The translations under genes and the position numbers were made by a program. The notes under the pieces are model-generated. The model ran no database searches and was not told the origin of the DNA. It saw only the letters and a list, made by a program, of their open reading frames with translations. 64,000 nucleotides of DNA from Holophagaceae bacterium (GTDB taxonomy: Bacteria; Acidobacteriota; Holophagae; Holophagales; Holophagaceae): positions 1 to 64,000 of the forward strand of contig JADKJH010000004.1 in assembly GCA_016722505.1 (NCBI GenBank), given 5' to 3'. This document shows, piece by piece, positions 50,032 to 57,675 of the stretch. Position 1 is the stretch's first letter. Every line of letters begins with the position of its first letter.

Positions 50032-51315
50032 ATGATGCATCCAACCGACGCTATCTATACCGCGCTCGTGAGCCTGGCCGCCACGGTGGCACGGGCTGTG
50101 GGCCGCGGCCTGCCTGCTGGCTGGAGATTGAGACTGGAAGCAGGTGCGCCTGAAGACATCCAGGCGGGGTGGATCTGGCTTCATGCGGTGAGCGTGGGCG
50201 AATTGATCTTGGCGAAGGGCCTGGCGGAAAAATTATTGGACGCGCGGCTCAGGGTGCACATCACCACGGGCACTCTGGCGGGGATCGAGTTGCTCAGCCA
50301 GCGCTGTGCTCAATGGGATCAGGGGAGGGGGTTGCTCAGCGGTGGCGCTTTCCCGGTGGATGATCCGGCGGGGCTCCGGTCTTTCTTCCGGAATCCGCCT
50401 CGTGCGTTCATCGCGCTGGAAACCGAACTCTGGCCCAACCTGCTTCGCCAACTGGAGGTCCGGGGCATTCCACGCATCATTGTGAACGGACGGCTGACGG
50501 CGCGAAGCCTTGACCGGACGGGCCTTGGTGGGAAATGGCTCAGGCACGCTGCGGAGAGGCTTTCCTTGGTGGTCGCGAGAGATCCGGAGTCCGCTGAGGG
50601 TTTCCGCTCCCTGGGCGCGCCCCAGATCACTTTGGGCGGCAACCTGAAGGCGGACTTGCCATCGCCAAACCCTCTGGGGGCTTCATGGGGAGCCCTGCGT
50701 CTCGGTTGGCATGGCGACCCCGTGATCGTTGCTGGAAGCACCCTGGAAGGAGAAGAAGGCTTGGTGCTGACAGTCTGGGAGAGGTTGCGATCCATGCATC
50801 CTTCCCTCCGCTTGATACTCGCGCCGCGCCAGCCTCGGCGCTTTCAGGCCGTGGCCGACTTTTTGGCAGAGCAAGGCTGCGTTGTTGCGCGCGCGTCAGA
50901 CCCCTGGCTCGAGGATCCGCGCCAATGGCAGAACAAGGACATCCTCTTGCTCGATACCCTCGGCGATCTGCCGGCGGCTTATGGTGAAGGCACGCTTGCT
51001 CTGGTTGGAGGCGGCTGGCGGGGCACAGGTGGACACAACCCGCTTGAGCCTGTCCGGTGGGGAATCCCGACTCTCATTGGCCCCGCCTTTGGCAATTTCC
51101 GGGACCTTGTGGAGCCTCTTCAAGCCGCCGGACGATTGAAGGTTGTCGAGGAGTCCGAGTTGTCGGCCGAGATCCAGTCGGCGCTTGAGACAGCGCCCAA
51201 CAGAGGCCCGGGTTGGGACAAGATTCCAGCCTTGCCGGAAGGCCTTTCGGGGGCCCTGGAAAAAACTTGGAGTTTGCTTCAGCCATTTCTCCATTTGCAG
51301 GCTTACTCTAGTTGA
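50032..51315 (+). CDS. waaA: 3-deoxy-D-manno-octulosonic acid transferase
   Basis: 427 residues, GT-B enzyme that attaches Kdo to lipid A; evidence for an LPS-bearing outer membrane. Features: N-terminal GWIWLHAVSVGELILAKGL (catalytic Glu in the VGE motif), ALETELWPNLLRQ, VNGRLTARS, and a C-terminal half with VAGSTLEGEEGLVL, VGGGWRGTGGHNPLEPV and PTLIGPAFGNF. Divergent from the CobW-family gene. Two adjacent ATGs start the frame. Confidence 0.92.
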   Translation: MMHPTDAIYTALVSLAATVARAVGRGLPAGWRLRLEAGAPEDIQAGWIWLHAVSVGELILAKGLAEKLLDARLRVHITTGTLAGIELLSQRCAQWDQGRGLLSGGAFPVDDPAGLRSFFRNPPRAFIALETELWPNLLRQLEVRGIPRIIVNGRLTARSLDRTGLGGKWLRHAAERLSLVVARDPESAEGFRSLGAPQITLGGNLKADLPSPNPLGASWGALRLGWHGDPVIVAGSTLEGEEGLVLTVWERLRSMHPSLRLILAPRQPRRFQAVADFLAEQGCVVARASDPWLEDPRQWQNKDILLLDTLGDLPAAYGEGTLALVGGGWRGTGGHNPLEPVRWGIPTLIGPAFGNFRDLVEPLQAAGRLKVVEESELSAEIQSALETAPNRGPGWDKIPALPEGLSGALEKTWSLLQPFLHLQAYSS

Positions 51316-51337
51316 TCTATTGCGGAGACCCGAACAG

Positions 51338-52249
51338 ATGCAAGAACAGCCGCCCCATGTGCTGCTAGTTGATGACGATCCGGCCGTATTGGGCATGGTG
51401 TCCGACGCGCTCAGCCATTTTGGTATCCAGGTGCACGCCTTTTCCGAGGGCAGCCCTGCGTTGGCGCTGCTGGAGGACCCGGCTTCACCGCCCATAGATA
51501 TGGTGATTTCCGATATCAACATGGACGGGATGGATGGCTTCGATGTGATTCTTCGGGTGAAGGACATTCAATCCAACCTGCCTGTGGTGCTCATGACTGG
51601 CCAAGCTTCACTGGAGTATGCGGTGCGCGCCATGCGCATGGGGGCGGCGAATCTTTTCCAGAAACCGCTGGCATTGAAGGAACTTGTGAAGAATGTGTTC
51701 CATTTGGTGGAAATGCACCGGGAATTCCGGCTGGCCCAGGATGGGTTGAAGGGACTGCTGAAGGAGACGCGGCATTTTTCGTTCCGATGTGATGAGCTGG
51801 ATATCGGTAGCATCATTCGCCATCTCACGGATCGACTGGTGCCCATGGGCTTCGCCTCGCCATCCAACGTGGATGTCATCAGCATGGCCTTCCATGAAGC
51901 CCTGGTGAATGCCTTGGAACATGGCAACCTGGAGTTGGATTCTTCCATGAAAAGCGACGTGTTCAGCGAGACGGATCCATACTCTGTCTTGCGGCTGGAG
52001 CGGCTTTCGGATGAACATTTCGCTTCGCGGCTGGTGGATGTATTCATGGACTCCACGCCCGATCGATTCGTGGTCACCATCACCGACCAGGGACCCGGCT
52101 TCGATACCTCTCAGGTGGCGTATGCCGCGGAGGATTCCCTGCACAAACAGACAGGACGGGGCCTTGCCATGATCCAAATGGTCATGGATGAGGTCACCTT
52201 CAACAAATCCGGAAACCAGATCTGCCTGGTGCTGAAAAAGAAGTCCTGA
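51338..52249 (+). CDS. Response regulator with C-terminal HATPase (RsbW-like)
   Basis: 303 residues. Receiver with phosphoacceptor D59 (VISDINMDGMDGFD), acidic pair DDD at 12-14, and KPLALKEL. The C-terminal half (about 160-303) is an HATPase_c with N-box AFHEALVNALEHGN, DQGPGFDTS and GRGLAMIQMVMDEV but no HisKA, as in RsbW anti-sigma kinases. Such REC-HATPase proteins probably switch a sigma-factor or partner kinase in response to a phosphorelay. ATG 51338 follows a weak GGAG; it starts 22 bases after waaA on the same strand. No sigma factor or anti-anti-sigma gene is adjacent. Confidence 0.82.
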   Translation: MQEQPPHVLLVDDDPAVLGMVSDALSHFGIQVHAFSEGSPALALLEDPASPPIDMVISDINMDGMDGFDVILRVKDIQSNLPVVLMTGQASLEYAVRAMRMGAANLFQKPLALKELVKNVFHLVEMHREFRLAQDGLKGLLKETRHFSFRCDELDIGSIIRHLTDRLVPMGFASPSNVDVISMAFHEALVNALEHGNLELDSSMKSDVFSETDPYSVLRLERLSDEHFASRLVDVFMDSTPDRFVVTITDQGPGFDTSQVAYAAEDSLHKQTGRGLAMIQMVMDEVTFNKSGNQICLVLKKKS

Positions 52250-52259
52250 CGCGGTCATG

Positions 52260-52331
52260 GGCCGATAACCATCAGCCAACAGCTACAAGCTATCAGTCTT
52301 AAGCCAGCAGCTCAAAGCTCATGGCTCATGG
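52260..52331. repeat. Degenerate AGCT-rich short repeats
   Basis: A run of loosely repeated units such as CAGCCAACAGCTACAAGCTA and AGCCAGCAGCTCAAAGCTCA in the gap before trxA. No coding frame is supported. Repeats of this look are common in intergenic DNA of several phyla; function unknown. Confidence 0.4.
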
Positions 52332-52333
52332 CC

Positions 52334-52654
52334 CTAAAGCGCGCCCTCAATGAAGGCTTTGATCTGGGGTTTCGGCTGGCCGCCGACGATCTTGCCCTCG
52401 GGCTTGCCATTCTTGAACAAAATCAAGGTGGGGATGGACATGATTCCATACTGCCCAGCTACTTCGGGGTTTTCATCCACGTTCATCTTGACGAATTTGG
52501 CCTTGCCATTCATTTCACCCGCCAATTCATCCAGGATGGGCGCAATCATTTTGCAAGGGCCGCACCAAGGAGCCCAAAAATCCACTAGGGTGACTCCATC
52601 CTTCACGGTTTCGGAAAATTGGGCATCAGTGATGTGGGCGACGAGGTCAGACAT
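52334..52654 (-). CDS. trxA: Thioredoxin
   Basis: 106 residues, exactly the canonical length. Active site WCGPC with C31 and C34 in VDFWAPWCGPCKM, cis-Pro region SIPTLILFKNG, then GGQPKPQIKAFIE. General protein disulfide reductase. ATG at 52654, with GGAGC a few bases upstream. Confidence 0.96.
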   Translation of the reverse strand: MSDLVAHITDAQFSETVKDGVTLVDFWAPWCGPCKMIAPILDELAGEMNGKAKFVKMNVDENPEVAGQYGIMSIPTLILFKNGKPEGKIVGGQPKPQIKAFIEGAL

Positions 52655-52782
52655 GGGGCTCCTTTATTGTTTGGTGATGGATCGCGGGACGGGACACTTC
52701 GATCCAGGACACTGACTAGACAATACCAAGGCTTTGGCTCCCTGGGGGCCAGAGGCTGCCGGTGGCAACAAAACTTTGTGAC

Positions 52783-53289
52783 TCAGGGCACGGGTGAGAG
52801 TCCTTCAGGCGGAGGGGAATTTCCCCACTGCGCAATGGTGAAAATGCTCATGTAGCGATCATTTGTATCGCGCAATCGCTGGGCCAGAACCTCGCAGAGG
52901 GCATAGAGCACTTTGAGAGCCAGATGGTGATGGGATTCGATGAGATTCCGCAAATCTTTGAGGGGAATGAAAAACAATTCGGTGCCTTCGTGGGCGATGG
53001 CATCCGCGGCCCGGGCCGAAAAATCGATCAAGGCCATTTCGCCAAAAAAAGCGTGGGGCTCAAGGACCGTCAAGGCCTCTTCTCCGGTGGGGCTGCTCTT
53101 TGAAATACGCACAGAACCCTTCACGACAATGTAGAGCCCGTCCCCTGGATCCCCTTCCCGGAAAATGAAATCGTTGCCTTTGTAGGATTTAACCTGCCCG
53201 ATGATGAGAATCTGGGCACGCTCCGTCTCATCCAGGTTTCTGAAGAGGGGCGATTGGGTCAAGAAAGCTGTATTGATCACAGTGATCAC
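52783..53289 (-). CDS. Cyclic-nucleotide-binding (Crp-type) regulator without DNA-binding domain
   Basis: 168 residues. A single cNMP-binding beta-roll is present: SYKGNDFIFREGDPGDGLYI and VVKG (conserved Gly and Glu), then FFGEMALIDFSARAADAIA (phosphate-binding cassette). The C-terminal helices (LYALCEVLAQRLRDTND) end without a Crp helix-turn-helix. It may act as a c-di-GMP or cAMP sensor that binds a partner, as in many Acidobacteria and Cyanobacteria. The diguanylate cyclase far left may or may not be linked. Confidence 0.75.
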   Translation of the reverse strand: MITVINTAFLTQSPLFRNLDETERAQILIIGQVKSYKGNDFIFREGDPGDGLYIVVKGSVRISKSSPTGEEALTVLEPHAFFGEMALIDFSARAADAIAHEGTELFFIPLKDLRNLIESHHHLALKVLYALCEVLAQRLRDTNDRYMSIFTIAQWGNSPPPEGLSPVP

Positions 53290-53317
53290 CGATCATCTTG
53301 GCGCCATGGCGCCAGAT

Positions 53318-54403
53318 TCATGGATGGAAAGGTACAGTAGAGGCCACATCAAGTCCGAAGCCTCGGAGCCCAATGTACTTGGTTTCGTGCCGGCTGAGGA
53401 GCCGCATTTCGCGGATGCCCAGCTGGCGCAGGATTTGGGCCCCCACTCCCACATCGCGATCGCTCGGACCCGCTTGCATCGCGCCTTGTGACTCGCCCTG
53501 CACACCCTGGGTGGAAGCATGGCGGCGGAGATAGACCAGAACTCCGCGGCCTTCAGCTTGAATGGCCTTCATGGCGGATTGGAATGCGCAGGATCCTTCC
53601 GTTCCGAACCCCTGAAGATCATCGGGAAGGGATTCAAGGTGGACTCGCACCAGGGGCGGCGCTCCAGATAGATCCCCCATGGAAAAAGCCAGGTGGCTGC
53701 CGCCATCCAGAAGGCTGGCAAACCGATGTATCCGCAAAGTCCCCCAGGACGTGCTGGATTCGCGCACATCAAGCTCTTTGACGATCGGGTCGATGCGCAG
53801 GCGGTAGGCCACCAGATCCGCCACGGTCACCATGAGAAGGCCGTGTTTTTCGCAGAAGGGGATGAGATCCGGCACGCGGGCCATGGTTCCATCATCTTTC
53901 ATGATTTCGCAGATGACGCCGCTGGGATGAAGCCCTGCCATCCGTGCCAGATCAACTGAGGCTTCCGTCTGGCCGGTGCGGGTGAGCACTCCTCCGGGTC
54001 GGGCCCGGAGTGGAAATACGTGGCCGGGTTTTACGAAATCCGCAGGTTTGGCCTCCGGCGCGATGAGAGCCTTGATGGTCCTGGCGCGGTCCTGTGCGCT
54101 GATGCCTGTGCTGGTGCCATGCCGGGCCTCGACTGAAATACAAAAGGCCGTTTCAAAAGGACTGGTGTTGTCCCTCACCATGAGCGGAATTTGCAGGCGG
54201 TCCAGGGTTTCGCCTTCCAGCGCCGCGCAGATCAGGCCACGGCCATGGGTGGCCATGAAGGCGATGGCTTCGGGGCTCACATGGTCGGCGGCAAGGGTCA
54301 GGTCACCCTCGTTCTCCCGGTCCTCATCATCCACCACGACGACCATCCGCCCTTGGCGGATTTCAGTGATGGCCTCATCAATCGGAGCAAAAGGGCCGTT
54401 CAT
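53318..54403 (-). CDS. ribB: DHBP synthase fused to a degenerate GTP cyclohydrolase II domain (RibBX-type)
   Basis: 361 residues. The first 215 are RibB: VVVVDDEDRENEGDLTLAA, HGRGLICAALEG, FCISVEARHGTSTGISAQDR, HVFPLRARPGGVLTRTGQTE. It makes 3,4-dihydroxy-2-butanone 4-phosphate for riboflavin. The remaining 146 are GCHII-like, but the three zinc cysteines of the catalytic motif are gone, and only short stretches resemble RibA (IQAEGRGVLVYLRRH and LRQLGIREMRLL). So GTP cyclohydrolase II activity is probably absent, as in RibBX proteins, and a separate RibA must exist elsewhere. Confidence 0.88.
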   Translation of the reverse strand: MNGPFAPIDEAITEIRQGRMVVVVDDEDRENEGDLTLAADHVSPEAIAFMATHGRGLICAALEGETLDRLQIPLMVRDNTSPFETAFCISVEARHGTSTGISAQDRARTIKALIAPEAKPADFVKPGHVFPLRARPGGVLTRTGQTEASVDLARMAGLHPSGVICEIMKDDGTMARVPDLIPFCEKHGLLMVTVADLVAYRLRIDPIVKELDVRESSTSWGTLRIHRFASLLDGGSHLAFSMGDLSGAPPLVRVHLESLPDDLQGFGTEGSCAFQSAMKAIQAEGRGVLVYLRRHASTQGVQGESQGAMQAGPSDRDVGVGAQILRQLGIREMRLLSRHETKYIGLRGFGLDVASTVPFHP

Positions 54404-54518
54404 GGGTGCCTCGGTTCTTTTGATAATTCATTGGTTGGTGTGGATGGGCGAGCTTTTGCCGCTCATGCTAGGATTCTAGGACACAGCGATCATTTTGAAT
54501 CTTGAGAGGAATACTCGA

Positions 54519-55556
54519 ATGTCCCAGGGTCTCATCCAAGGGTCCATGCGCGAAGCACCATTGCCCGATATCATCCAGTTGGTGAGTCAGGGCTCCAAGA
54601 CCGGTTGTTTCAATGTGGTGGACGATTCACGCCGCGCCAAGATCTATCTGAAGGATGGCCGCATCGTCCACGCAGTGAGCAGCACGGCCGAAGGCCTTGA
54701 CGCCTTCTATGAAGTGGCGCTCTGGCTGGACGGCAGCTACACCTTTGAAGAAGGGGACCAGAACATCTCCCCCACGATCACCAAGCCCAACGCTTCGATC
54801 CTGATGGAGATGGGCCGCCGCATGGATGAATGGCGGGTCATCAGCCAAAAAATCACATCCCTGGATCTCTACCCCATCTCGACGCTCCTCCCAGGTGAAA
54901 CCCCTTCTGGCGTGAATCCACGGGAAGCCAAGCTTCTTGGCATCGTGACGGGATGGTACTCCGTTGCGGAATTGGCTGAGGTCACCCAGAAGCCCGTCCT
55001 TACTGTGGCCAAGGATCTTTATGGACTGGCCATGGCCGGGCATATCACGTTGAAGGGTGTGCGTTCAGGAAGACGGCCTGCCATTGATGTGCCTGCATCC
55101 CAACCGGAGCCAGCCATGCCGGTGACCCAATCTGTTCCGGCCCCCGAGGATGTTCCAAAGCATGATGCCCCCCAGGGTTTTCCCCTTGCCGAGGATTCAG
55201 GCGCCTTCCCCAGCTCCATCGCGTCCAAGCATGTCCCAGACGCCTCTGCGCCCCATCATCCTACGGTGTCCGTGACTGTGCCTGCGCCGGTAATGGACCC
55301 TGTGAGAATGGCGAAATACACAGCCTTCACCCAGCGTATTTCCGTCACCGCCAAGCAAGTGCTCCCGGTGGAGCATCACGAAATGGTGAACCGGCTTCAA
55401 GCTAAGGCTACCCAGTCCTTGCTGAGCGGCGGCGGCCCTGATGCTGTGAAGGAAATGGCCCTTGGCGTTTCGCGCTCGGCGGTAGATGCTGGAGCGGACG
55501 CGGAACTTGTGAAGTCCCTAAACGCACAACTGAAGGCGCTCTTCGCGAGCAAATAA
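54519..55556 (+). CDS. DUF4388-domain protein
   Basis: 345 residues. The N-terminal DUF4388 (PatA-like) domain (residues 3-100): MSQGLIQGSMREAPLPDIIQ, SKTGCFNVVDDSRRAKIYLK, DGRIVHAV. A middle winged-helix-like segment (about 140-185, GIVTGWYSVAELAEVTQKPV) and a Pro-rich disordered stretch (about 190-260) lead to a C-terminal helical domain (about 265-345). The family is abundant in Acidobacteria, Deltaproteobacteria and Cyanobacteria, linked to gliding or signalling, with roles little known. A GAGAGGA site sits upstream of ATG 54519. Confidence 0.78.
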   Translation: MSQGLIQGSMREAPLPDIIQLVSQGSKTGCFNVVDDSRRAKIYLKDGRIVHAVSSTAEGLDAFYEVALWLDGSYTFEEGDQNISPTITKPNASILMEMGRRMDEWRVISQKITSLDLYPISTLLPGETPSGVNPREAKLLGIVTGWYSVAELAEVTQKPVLTVAKDLYGLAMAGHITLKGVRSGRRPAIDVPASQPEPAMPVTQSVPAPEDVPKHDAPQGFPLAEDSGAFPSSIASKHVPDASAPHHPTVSVTVPAPVMDPVRMAKYTAFTQRISVTAKQVLPVEHHEMVNRLQAKATQSLLSGGGPDAVKEMALGVSRSAVDAGADAELVKSLNAQLKALFASK

Positions 55557-55567
55557 GAGGAAATCCT

Positions 55568-56668
55568 ATGCGCCATCGTGGAATCTTGAGCCTTGCCGGG
55601 GCTCTGCTGGCTGTTGCATTCATGGAACTAGGCTGCGTGGATGTGGCCGGTGGTGGAACCACCGGCGGCACGGTGCTCTATGCATATGACAACAACGCGC
55701 ATCAACTCATCGAATGGGACGCGAGCGCATTCTATGACAGCGACAATCCCACGACGCTGAAAACCGTCACCAGCAGTGTCTTCACGAACAAGATGGACAA
55801 TCTCGCCTGGGGCGGACTCTGTCTTGATTCCAGCAACAATCAACTTTATCTCGTGCATGAATCAACCGGGGTGGTGGTGCGCGTGAGCAACATCCGCGGC
55901 CAAAATGGCACCATCACTTCCAATAGTCCGGATGTGGTTACCTTCACGTTGGGGAACAACAGCGATCGGCTCTCGTCCGGGAAATTCGGTCAAGCGGCCA
56001 TTGATTCGGCCACCCGGACCCTTTATGTGACTGAGAAAAATGATAGCGGCGACACCCGCATCTGGGTTGTGTCCAACGCCGCCAGCCAAGCCCAAGACAG
56101 CATCGTGACCACCAACAGCACTATCACCGTGGCGGGTGATACGGCCTGCACAGGCGTCGCAGCTGGATTAGGCGGCCAGGTTTTCGCCTACTTCAATTCC
56201 GGCGATGCCATCGGCATTGATGCGATCAGCGGCCCAAGGCTGAGAAAGGGTGGTTCTTCCGGATTTTCCAAGGAAACCTCGGTGCTGGTAGGCGCGAAGA
56301 CCTCGCTGGGGAAATATGGAACCTTGGCTTTGGATTCGGGGAACAATCTTGTTTTCACAGCCCGGCACAATGTGGATGCTTCAGCCAGCGCGATTCCAGT
56401 GCAGGCCTTCGAAATCGGCCAGTTCAATGGCGGTGGATACAATCAAGGGCCTACGTTCACATTAGGAACCGTCGCGGATCAGGGGAGCATCCGGGTGTTG
56501 GCTCATCCTGGCAATAAGGAATGGCTGGCGGCGCTCAACTCCAGCGGCGAGCAACCTGCCAACGTGATCCATATCTGGAAACTTCCCCGGGATACCGGTT
56601 CCGTGGCCAAGATCAAGAACATCACCGCGGCGCTCTTCAAGGGCATCACCTTTGATGGAAACAATTGA
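55568..56668 (+). CDS. Exported lipoprotein-like protein
   Basis: 366 residues. Signal peptide (ILSLAGALLAVAFMELGC) with a Cys after LG; the lipobox has Glu at -3, so lipidation is uncertain. The mature part is Gly/Asn/Thr/Ser-rich with repeated strand-like units (LYAYDNNAHQLIEWD; NQLYLVHESTGVVVRVS; LYVTEKNDSGDTRIWVVSN) that resemble beta-propeller blades. No enzyme motif. It starts 11 bases after the DUF4388 gene and its stop overlaps the FtsX start (TGATG), so the three are likely one operon. Confidence 0.7.
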   Translation: MRHRGILSLAGALLAVAFMELGCVDVAGGGTTGGTVLYAYDNNAHQLIEWDASAFYDSDNPTTLKTVTSSVFTNKMDNLAWGGLCLDSSNNQLYLVHESTGVVVRVSNIRGQNGTITSNSPDVVTFTLGNNSDRLSSGKFGQAAIDSATRTLYVTEKNDSGDTRIWVVSNAASQAQDSIVTTNSTITVAGDTACTGVAAGLGGQVFAYFNSGDAIGIDAISGPRLRKGGSSGFSKETSVLVGAKTSLGKYGTLALDSGNNLVFTARHNVDASASAIPVQAFEIGQFNGGGYNQGPTFTLGTVADQGSIRVLAHPGNKEWLAALNSSGEQPANVIHIWKLPRDTGSVAKIKNITAALFKGITFDGNN

Positions 56669-57597
56669 TGCTTCAAGCGAGGCTGCTGCTTCTGCTGCTC
56701 CGGGATGTGCTTCGTGACATCCTGCGGCATAGGGGCCAGCACGCGCTGGCAGTGATTACGCTGGCTTCGGGGCTATTGCTGGCTGGCGGTGGATTGTTGC
56801 TGGTGGAAGGCCTGGATCGCTGGGTGAACCATTTGGAATCCATGGCTAAGATCACGTTGTATGCGGCGGACGGCGCCCATCTCGACGAAACCGAAGCCCG
56901 GCTTAAGCGTGATCCACGATTCGTCTCTGTCCGCAGGATTTCTTCGGCGGACAATACCAAAGGGTTTCTTGCCACGACGCGGGAAGCCGGACTCATGCTG
57001 CAAAGTCTTGGACAGGAAGCGCTACCTGAAACCTTGGAATTGACCCTTCGTCCAGAACTGCTTCCCGCGAAAAAGGCCTTGGCAGTGGGCGAAAGCTTGA
57101 AAGAGGTCCCGGGCGTGGGGGATGTGGTGGTGGACCAGGAGCGGCTGGAAGCCTTGCAGCGCAATGCTCGCGTTTTGCGGAATGCTCTTTCCACCTTGGG
57201 AATCCTGCTGCTGGTGGCGGCAGGATTCGCTACGGGAAATGTGATCCAGATGACAGTTCAGGCGCGCAATGATGAAATTTCCATCATGCGGCTGGTGGGT
57301 GCAACTGAAGCATTCATCCGTCGCCCTCTGATTCTTGAAGGAGCAGTACTTGGTCTTGCAGGCAGTGCTCTCGCCCTCATAGGGCTCTTCGCAGCCTGGC
57401 TTCCTGTTTCCCGAGGTTGGGGCGGTATCTCGCCATTTCTTGTGAATCTTGCTCGCGAAGGATTTTTTTCATGGCGCAGCATCCTGTTACTCGCCGTTGT
57501 TGGAGCTGCCACAGGCGCGACAGGGGCGGCATGGGCTTTCAGAGCCACCCAGAAGGAAGAGCGCAGGATGCGAATCGCCATGGAGCGAGCCAGCTAA
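56668..57597 (+). CDS. ftsX: FtsX-like permease-type protein
   Basis: 309 residues with the FtsX layout: one N-terminal TM helix (about 28-50), a long extracytoplasmic domain (about 50-165), then three C-terminal TM helices (about 175-295). A conserved EISIMRLVGATEAFIRRPLILEGAVLG is the FtsX coupling-helix region. FtsX works with the ATPase FtsE to control peptidoglycan hydrolases at the division site. No ftsE lies upstream or anywhere in the window, and a lipoprotein gene takes its usual place. ATG 56668 shares bases with the previous stop codon. Confidence 0.85.
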   Translation: MLQARLLLLLLRDVLRDILRHRGQHALAVITLASGLLLAGGGLLLVEGLDRWVNHLESMAKITLYAADGAHLDETEARLKRDPRFVSVRRISSADNTKGFLATTREAGLMLQSLGQEALPETLELTLRPELLPAKKALAVGESLKEVPGVGDVVVDQERLEALQRNARVLRNALSTLGILLLVAAGFATGNVIQMTVQARNDEISIMRLVGATEAFIRRPLILEGAVLGLAGSALALIGLFAAWLPVSRGWGGISPFLVNLAREGFFSWRSILLLAVVGAATGATGAAWAFRATQKEERRMRIAMERAS

Positions 57598-57675
57598 TTC
57601 GTCAGAATTTTGTAGCTATTTAGCAATCGAGCAATGCCATCCGGCAGTCTGCTTTTTCCAAAAAAGGGAGCACGT

